Virus record (IMG/VR): IMGVR_UViG_3300008116_000256
Location: 1 to 25,125 of that record
Strand: one strand, 5' to 3'
DNA: 25,125 bases
DNA from: a virus
The notes under the pieces were generated by a model. The model had not been told where the DNA came from. It did not search any database and saw only the letters and a list, made by a program, of their open reading frames with translations. Below, in pieces: positions 21,371 through 25,125 of this stretch; positions within the stretch are counted from its first letter, which is position 1, and each line of letters starts with the position of its first letter. A program made the position numbers and the translations under genes.

Positions 21371-21888
21371 TGATATATGATCTTGTACCTCCTGACCATC
21401 CTCTATTGAGGACCAAACTTGAGAGGTTTAATTTTACTGATCCCCCCATCAATCCTCATGAGTTGGCTAACAATCTTATTGAAACGATGGTGCACTATCA
21501 AGGGATCGGTCTCTCAGCTAATCAGTGTGGTCTTCCTTATCGAGTTTTTGTTTTGTGGTCTAACCCAACAAAAGTCATGTTCAATCCTACCGTGGCAGAT
21601 GTATCAACCGAAGATATTTTGCTTGAAGAAGGATGCTTGACTTATCCCAATCTTTTTATTAAAATCAAGAGACCTAAATTAGTCAGAGTCCGTTACATGG
21701 ATTCTTTTGGTGAAGCACATACAGACAAATTTACTGGGATGTCCGCTCGTTGCGTTCTTCATGAGGTGGATCATCTGAACGGTGTTAACTTCACTCTCAA
21801 AGCCAATAAGTTTCATTATGATCAAGCGATGAGGCAGAGGAGCAAGAGAATGAAATCATATAAGGTGCCTACATATGAGCAAAATTAA
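21370..21888 (+). CDS. def: Peptide deformylase
   Basis: A 172-residue metalloenzyme that removes the formyl group from the N-terminal Met of new proteins. The three family motifs are complete: GIGLSANQ (45-52, canonical GxGLAAxQ), EEGCLTYP (86-93, EGCLS-type with metal-binding C89) and CVLHEVDHLNG (128-138, HExDH with H131, E132, H135). ATG 21370 overlaps the gene 46 stop as TAATG, so translation is coupled to 46. The C-terminal 30 residues are basic. Phage deformylases are common in marine T4-like phages, where they are thought to support rapid turnover or production of particular host or phage proteins; there is nothing here to show the target. Confidence 0.95.
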   Translation: MIYDLVPPDHPLLRTKLERFNFTDPPINPHELANNLIETMVHYQGIGLSANQCGLPYRVFVLWSNPTKVMFNPTVADVSTEDILLEEGCLTYPNLFIKIKRPKLVRVRYMDSFGEAHTDKFTGMSARCVLHEVDHLNGVNFTLKANKFHYDQAMRQRSKRMKSYKVPTYEQN

Positions 21889-22726
21889 AGTAGCAGAATT
21901 ATTTTATAGTCTTCAGGGTGAAGGAAAATACGTTGGGGTACCTAGTGTGTTTCTTCGCACTTTCGGTTGTAACTTCACGTGTAGTGGATTTGGAATGCCA
22001 TCAGGTCAACTTTCTACGGAACGCGAAGCAATTGTAAAGAACATTGACCAGTATAAATCGTATAATGATCTGCCTCTTGTTCATACAGGCTGTGATTCAT
22101 ATGCAAGTTGGGATCCAAGATTCAAGCACCTGTCTCCGCTGTTTACTACAGACGAGATTGTTGATAAGATTATGACACTTCTTCCAGAACAGAAGTGGAA
22201 CAATGAACATTTAATTATTACTGGTGGTGAGCCTTTGCTTGGGTGGCAACGGTCTTATGAGGATTTGTTGAATCATGAAAAGATGGAAGGTCTTTCATCA
22301 CTTACTTTTGAAACAAACGGAACACAGAAGCTAACAGAAGATTTTAAAAAGTATCTATACAAATATTCTAGGTTACACAAAGGAAGCACAGAGATTGTTT
22401 TCTCTGTCAGTGCTAAGTTAAGTCCGTCAGGTGAGAAGTGGGAGGAGGCAATTCTTCCGGATGTTGTAAAAGAATATGATTGGTATGGTGAAGTGTATTT
22501 GAAGTTCGTTGTCGATAAAGAGACAGATATATACGAAATCGATAGAGCAGTTGCTGCTTATCGTGATGTCGGTATTCGTGGTGATGTTTATTTAATGCCA
22601 GTTGGTGGTACTGACCAACTTTACTTTAACAACTACCGAGCAGTTGCAGAGATGGCAATGAAGCGTGGCTGGAGATACAGTCCAAGACTACAGGTAGATA
22701 TATGGAGAAACGCATGGGGAACATGA
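21875..22726 (+). CDS. queE: 7-carboxy-7-deazaguanine synthase QueE (radical SAM), interrupted cysteine motif
   Basis: A 283-residue radical SAM enzyme predicted to convert carboxytetrahydropterin to 7-carboxy-7-deazaguanine on the way to preQ0. Family marks are ELFYSLQGEGKYVGVPSVFL (8-27), FRTFGC-type start of the cluster loop, and ITGGEPLL (115-122). The usual CxxxCxxC is not contiguous: C32-x3-C36 in FGCNFTCSGFGMP is followed, after a roughly 36-residue insertion, by C73 in HTGCDSYASWD, which aligns with the 'CD..yaW' end of the normal motif. Variation in this loop is known among QueE enzymes. It starts inside def (14-base overlap). QueD lies two genes downstream; no folE or queC is in the window. 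Confidence 0.9.
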   Translation: MSKIKVAELFYSLQGEGKYVGVPSVFLRTFGCNFTCSGFGMPSGQLSTEREAIVKNIDQYKSYNDLPLVHTGCDSYASWDPRFKHLSPLFTTDEIVDKIMTLLPEQKWNNEHLIITGGEPLLGWQRSYEDLLNHEKMEGLSSLTFETNGTQKLTEDFKKYLYKYSRLHKGSTEIVFSVSAKLSPSGEKWEEAILPDVVKEYDWYGEVYLKFVVDKETDIYEIDRAVAAYRDVGIRGDVYLMPVGGTDQLYFNNYRAVAEMAMKRGWRYSPRLQVDIWRNAWGT

Positions 22727-22729
22727 TTT

Positions 22730-23170
22730 ATGGACATTACAACGGATGATTTCTTCAAAGCAGTGGCTTGTCTTCATCAGCAAATCAGAAACTCTGAGGA
22801 TACGTTTGACAGCGTTGTTGGGATCTCTCGTGGGGGCCTTATTAGTGGCGTTATTCTCTCTCACCGTCTTGAGATTCCTTTTCGACCTATTGAATGGTCA
22901 TTAAGAGATTCTCATAGAAAATATATTCCACCCGATATCATTGTTGATGCGTGGGAAGGTAAGAAGATACTTCTTGTTGATGATATTGTTGATAGTGGGG
23001 AAACAATAGTAACAATTAAGAATCGTTTTGGAGATTCTTCTAAAAATGTTAAAGTGGCCTGCCTTGTCTACAACAAAGAACAACAGTTAGTTATACCAGA
23101 TTTTTGGTATAAATCTATTGACAGGAATGAGGATAAGGATTGGGTCAATTTCTGGTGGGAATCTAAATAA
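22730..23170 (+). CDS. Purine-type phosphoribosyltransferase
   Basis: A 146-residue type I phosphoribosyltransferase. The PRPP-binding signature is ILLVDDIVDSGETI (80-93), preceded by the flexible loop region (WSLRDSHRKY, 56-65) and GISRGGLISGVILSHRLEIP (31-50), which is the pattern of xanthine/guanine (Gpt-like) phosphoribosyltransferases; the C-terminus DWVNFWWESK recalls the W/F stacking hood of that group. The reaction would be base plus PRPP to nucleotide plus pyrophosphate. It starts 3 bases after queE with GGGGA (22717-22721) upstream, and lies between queE and queD, so a 7-deazaguanine base is a tempting substrate, though ordinary guanine/xanthine salvage is the safer reading. Confidence 0.85.
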   Translation: MDITTDDFFKAVACLHQQIRNSEDTFDSVVGISRGGLISGVILSHRLEIPFRPIEWSLRDSHRKYIPPDIIVDAWEGKKILLVDDIVDSGETIVTIKNRFGDSSKNVKVACLVYNKEQQLVIPDFWYKSIDRNEDKDWVNFWWESK

Positions 23171-23246
23171 ATTCTCATAGCGGCCTTTCTGGACTTCATC
23201 CCGCTTTATAAATTCTGCAGGCCTATATCTCATATAGGAGAATTTA
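23171..23246 (+). promoter_or_regulatory. queD leader with hairpin over the Shine-Dalgarno
   Basis: CCTATAT (23222-23228) and ATATAGG (23232-23238) form a perfect 7-bp stem with loop CTC; the right arm contains the AGG of the Shine-Dalgarno AGGAG (23236-23240), 6 bases before ATG 23247. A TATAAATT at 23207-23214 is one mismatch (last base) from a late promoter and CTAAATA (23163-23169) overlaps the previous stop; neither is convincing. No preQ1 riboswitch pattern is recognised. Confidence 0.45.
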
Positions 23247-23759
23247 ATGTCTCAAACTATGTTTCCATCAAAAACATACAAATATGTTTCAACAAAAGAA
23301 TACCATGATGCATTTCCTTGCGCTTATAGGCAATGGCGTGCAGATTCGCATTGTAATCTGATTCATGGTTATTCCTTTTCAATGAAGTTTTATTTTGGTA
23401 CAGATGATCTTGATGTTCGTAACTGGGCGGCTGATTATGGTGGTCTGAAAGAGCTCAAGGGTGTTCTCGAGAGTCAGTTTGATCATACCTTGCTTGTTGC
23501 GGAGGATGATCCTGAATTGGATTTGTACATGGAGATGCAGCGTAGAAACATTGCCAAGCTAACCATTCTTCCAAAGTTGGGGTGTGAAGGTCTAGCAGAC
23601 CAACTTTACAAATACGTAAATGGTGTATATATTCCTGACTACTGGGGTCCTGGTGAAGCCGATCGCCTTTGGTGCTATCGTGTAGAAGTTCGTGAGACAC
23701 AAAGCAACATGGCTTTCCGTGAAGGTCATCGTGAATGGAATGAGGACTTGTTTGCGTGA
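23247..23759 (+). CDS. queD: 6-carboxytetrahydropterin synthase QueD-like, atypical zinc ligands
   Basis: A 170-residue member of the 6-pyruvoyl-tetrahydropterin synthase/QueD fold, expected to turn dihydroneopterin triphosphate into carboxytetrahydropterin, the QueE substrate. The catalytic Cys and zinc block is CNLIHGYSFSMKFYF (36-50; C36, H40), the Asp-His pair is FDHTLL (D79, H80) and the pterin-binding Glu is in YRVEVRET (E150); CEGLADQL (113-120) matches the family helix. Compared with E. coli QueD, the HGH pair reads HGY (Y42) and the upstream His position aligns with C25 in FPCAYRQW, so two of three usual His ligands differ. I recall the same variant in cyanophage homologues. It follows queE and the phosphoribosyltransferase. 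Confidence 0.85.
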   Translation: MSQTMFPSKTYKYVSTKEYHDAFPCAYRQWRADSHCNLIHGYSFSMKFYFGTDDLDVRNWAADYGGLKELKGVLESQFDHTLLVAEDDPELDLYMEMQRRNIAKLTILPKLGCEGLADQLYKYVNGVYIPDYWGPGEADRLWCYRVEVRETQSNMAFREGHREWNEDLFA

Positions 23760-24025
23760 TAAAAAGATCCCAAGTATGGTTTTCTGGTGGTAGAGTCAGG
23801 AATACTCCTTTCGATACCTCTAAGAGACATATTAGAAAACAGTTTCCCTGGGTACCAGATGGCGTATATGATCACTCTGGTTTTCAAATACGGTATGAAA
23901 TTCAACAAGGTTTTATACTCACCTGTATATCAAAAATGTGGATTGACAACGGTGGGCCAGACGATGCAGACGTGGCGTTGAGACTACCATGGGGAACATA
24001 CTTAGATATTCCACCTAAACCCTAA
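23756..24025 (+). CDS. Unknown 89-residue protein
   Basis: Not recognised. The frame starts at GTG 23756, overlapping the queD stop as GTGA, and runs 89 residues. It is basic at the start (KRSQVWFSGGRVRN, TSKRHIRKQFPW) and contains many aromatics, then hydrophobic IQQGFILTCISKMWIDNGGP and an end LPWGTYLDIPPKP. No known motif or membrane span is evident. A GAGG (about 10 bases upstream of the GTG) is a weak Shine-Dalgarno, so coupling to queD is likely. The tight link suggests co-expression with the Que genes or with the following oxygenase. A shorter start within the frame is possible because no ATG lies near the beginning. Confidence 0.6.
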   Translation: MIKRSQVWFSGGRVRNTPFDTSKRHIRKQFPWVPDGVYDHSGFQIRYEIQQGFILTCISKMWIDNGGPDDADVALRLPWGTYLDIPPKP

Positions 24026-24052
24026 GATGTATTAAAGTAAAAAATAATTATC

Positions 24053-24640
24053 ATGAAAAGGGAAAACTGGTTCGCTACTCCCGTTTGGTATGATGATACT
24101 GATGTGCCAGATGCAGTAGTCGAGCAAATAGCTAGCAAGTGGATATCTTTGTCACGAGATGTGCAATCAGCAAGTGTATCTAATGTTGGTGGATGGCAAA
24201 GCCATAGTCTGACATATGATGAATGTGATTCTTTTGAGAGAGAGTTATTTCATCATGTAGACCTCGCTGCTGACTTTATACACGAAGACTATAAGATAAA
24301 GAATAAAATAGTTCTCGGCAATTGGTGGGTTAACATTAACGGGTATGGTAACTACAACAGGCTCCACATACACGGAGGAGTTTTGTCTGGAGTTTTTTAT
24401 GTGAAAACTGCTAAAGCTGACTCAGGATCCTTAATTTTCCACAGACCTTCTTACATGTACGAGGTTGCATCCTTTACTACCACCGATTTAGATTCTACAG
24501 CTTTGGAAGTTAGTTATGAGCCTTTGGATAAGAGATTGATATTGTTTCCTGCGTGGATACCCCATAGCGTAAATGCTAATTTTTCTGACCAAAAGCGAGT
24601 ATCTATTGGGTTCAACTACGTCGTGGCACAGGGGTTATAG
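24053..24640 (+). CDS. Putative 2OG-Fe(II) oxygenase (TIGR02466/2OG-FeII_Oxy_5-like)
   Basis: A 195-residue protein of the phage-enriched '2OG-Fe(II) oxygenase 5' type. Core: WWVNINGYGNYNRLHIHGGV (91-110) with H105-x-H107 in place of the more usual HxD, LSGVFYVKTAKADSGSLIFH (111-130), LFPAWIPHSV with distal H171, and RVSIGFNYV (182-190) with R182 for 2-oxoglutarate. These match the family order 'N..g..n..H.Hp.s..SGvyYv...sG.l.f...lfPs.l.H.v...R.sisfn'. It is unrelated in detail to the PKHD enzyme at the other end of the window. Start ATG 24053 has no clear Shine-Dalgarno (AAGTAAAAAATAATTATC precedes). Substrate unknown. Confidence 0.8.
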   Translation: MKRENWFATPVWYDDTDVPDAVVEQIASKWISLSRDVQSASVSNVGGWQSHSLTYDECDSFERELFHHVDLAADFIHEDYKIKNKIVLGNWWVNINGYGNYNRLHIHGGVLSGVFYVKTAKADSGSLIFHRPSYMYEVASFTTTDLDSTALEVSYEPLDKRLILFPAWIPHSVNANFSDQKRVSIGFNYVVAQGL

Positions 24641-24680
24641 GATGTTACATAAATGTTAACTATTACTATTTTAGTAACTG

Positions 24681-24709
24681 TTGACCTATGATGAACTTAT
24701 CTATATGAT
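24681..24709 (+). promoter_or_regulatory. Sigma70-type early promoter
   Basis: TTGACC (24681-24686), a 17-base spacer and TATGAT (24704-24709) form a near-consensus promoter in a 99-base gap. The -35 hexamer and spacing are identical to those of the uvsY promoter. Transcription should start near 24716. Confidence 0.8.
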
Positions 24710-24718
24710 AAGGGTTCC

Positions 24719-24732
24719 TCACCGAAAGGTGG
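24719..24732 (+). promoter_or_regulatory. GNRA-capped leader hairpin
   Basis: CACC (24720-24723), GAAA, GGTG (24728-24731), with a possible outer U-G pair, forms a small stem with a stable GNRA tetraloop at the very 5' end of the transcript from the promoter above. Its right arm contains the AGGTGG that could serve as a Shine-Dalgarno for ATG 24740. It may protect the 5' end or steer initiation to ATG 24752. Confidence 0.45.
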
Positions 24733-24751
24733 TTTTGTAATGGAGAACATC

Positions 24752-25075
24752 ATGGCGAAAAAATCAAAAGTAGATCCAGACACGGGTTACACCCCAGAAG
24801 AGCAGCAAGAGAAGTTCAAGGAGATCTTCTCTGCAAAAAAGCAGTCAAAGCAGAAGCCACAGACCAAGCGAAAAGTACATCGCAATCCAATGGTGGAAGC
24901 AAAAAGCGAAGCGGATCTAAAGGCAAAAGCAGTGGCTCTGTATGAAGGTGGTAAGGGTCCAAAAGAGGTTTCCAAAGAACTCAGTATCAGCTATGCTAGC
25001 GCATATTACTACAAGCGCTTTGCTGGTTCTTCTGTTAAGAAAGAGCGTTTGAAAAAGTCGATGGAACGCGTGTGA
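24752..25075 (+). CDS. Small basic helix-turn-helix protein
   Basis: A 107-residue lysine-rich protein, probably DNA-binding. Residues 1-50 are charged and likely disordered (MAKKSKVDPDTGYTPEEQQE, then KKQSKQKPQTKRKVHRNP). Residues 56-90 (LKAKAVALYEGGKGPKEVSK, then ELSISYASAYYYKRF) look like a resolvase/transposase-type helix-turn-helix: 'A..Ly..G.g..evak.l.is..taY.y.r'. ATG 24752 has GGAG (24742-24745) at 6 bases; ATG 24740, in frame, has AGGTGG at 7 bases and would add four residues. It has its own strong early promoter and opens a new transcription unit, so an early regulatory or host-takeover role is a reasonable inference, not shown. Confidence 0.7.
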   Translation: MAKKSKVDPDTGYTPEEQQEKFKEIFSAKKQSKQKPQTKRKVHRNPMVEAKSEADLKAKAVALYEGGKGPKEVSKELSISYASAYYYKRFAGSSVKKERLKKSMERV

Positions 25076-25088
25076 GGTGATTAGTGGG

Positions 25089-25107
25089 GTGCGACACTTC
25101 AACGCAC
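25089..25107 (+). other. Short stem-loop after the HTH gene
   Basis: GTGCG (25089-25093) pairs with CGCAC (25103-25107) around a 9-base loop. No T-run follows within the window, so a terminator cannot be claimed; the window ends 18 bases later. Confidence 0.25.
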
Positions 25108-25125
25108 TTAGGGCCGGAAGCTTAA

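Noticed and set aside
1-25125. CRISPR arrays, insertion sequences, tRNAs and homing endonucleases
   Set aside because: No regularly spaced repeats, transposase or HNH/GIY-YIG motifs, terminal inverted repeats or tRNA patterns were seen.

Overview
The window is a compact stretch of a T4-like (tevenvirinae-type, 'exo-T-even') myovirus genome, most like the marine T4-like phages of the cyanophage/pelagiphage kind. Every convincing gene lies on the + strand, stops and starts usually abut or overlap, and the order of the virion genes (13-14-15-16-17-18-19-20-67/68-21-22-23-3) followed by uvsY-uvsW-55-47-46 is the T4-like core module in the arrangement I recall from marine members. No photosystem gene or tRNA is visible, so the host cannot be named from the sequence; a marine bacterium is an inference from gene content (peptide deformylase, QueE/QueD, two 2-oxoglutarate oxygenases).

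Layout. Bases 1-1857 hold the end of a glycine-rich tail fibre/adhesin, a tail-fibre assembly chaperone-like protein, a small SAM methyltransferase and a PKHD-type 2OG-Fe(II) oxygenase. Bases 1903-15642 are the late virion block: neck (13, 14), tail completion (15), terminase (16, 17), sheath (18), tube (19), portal (20), prohead core (67-like, 68-position), an unknown beta-rich protein, prohead protease (21), scaffold (22), major capsid (23), then a tail-tube-like/gp3 protein. T4-type late promoter octamers (TATAAATA or one mismatch) precede 13, 18, 22, 23 and the gp3-like gene, and an intrinsic terminator follows 23. Bases 15643-21370 are recombination/replication and late-regulation genes (UvsY, UvsW, an Sm-like small protein, the late sigma factor gp55, gp47/gp46 nuclease) starting at a strong sigma70-type promoter (TTGACC-17-TATACT). 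Bases 21370-24640 are an accessory block: peptide deformylase, QueE, a phosphoribosyltransferase, QueD, an unknown 89-aa protein and a second 2OG-Fe(II) oxygenase. A second sigma70-type promoter (TTGACC-17-TATGAT) drives a small basic helix-turn-helix protein at the right end.

How it works together. The early promoter would give recombination functions and gp55; gp55 then directs host RNA polymerase to the TATAAATA octamers located in this same window to make capsid and tail parts. The less ordinary content is (i) a gene 14 that appears to start at AUA, (ii) several hairpins that mask Shine-Dalgarno sequences, one of them apparently mutually exclusive with a GC-rich stem-loop between 19 and 20, (iii) a 14-bp-stem RNA element in front of gene 46, which itself lacks a Shine-Dalgarno, and (iv) a queE-phosphoribosyltransferase-queD cassette whose Que enzymes have altered metal-site motifs and which might feed 7-deazaguanine into the nucleotide pool.
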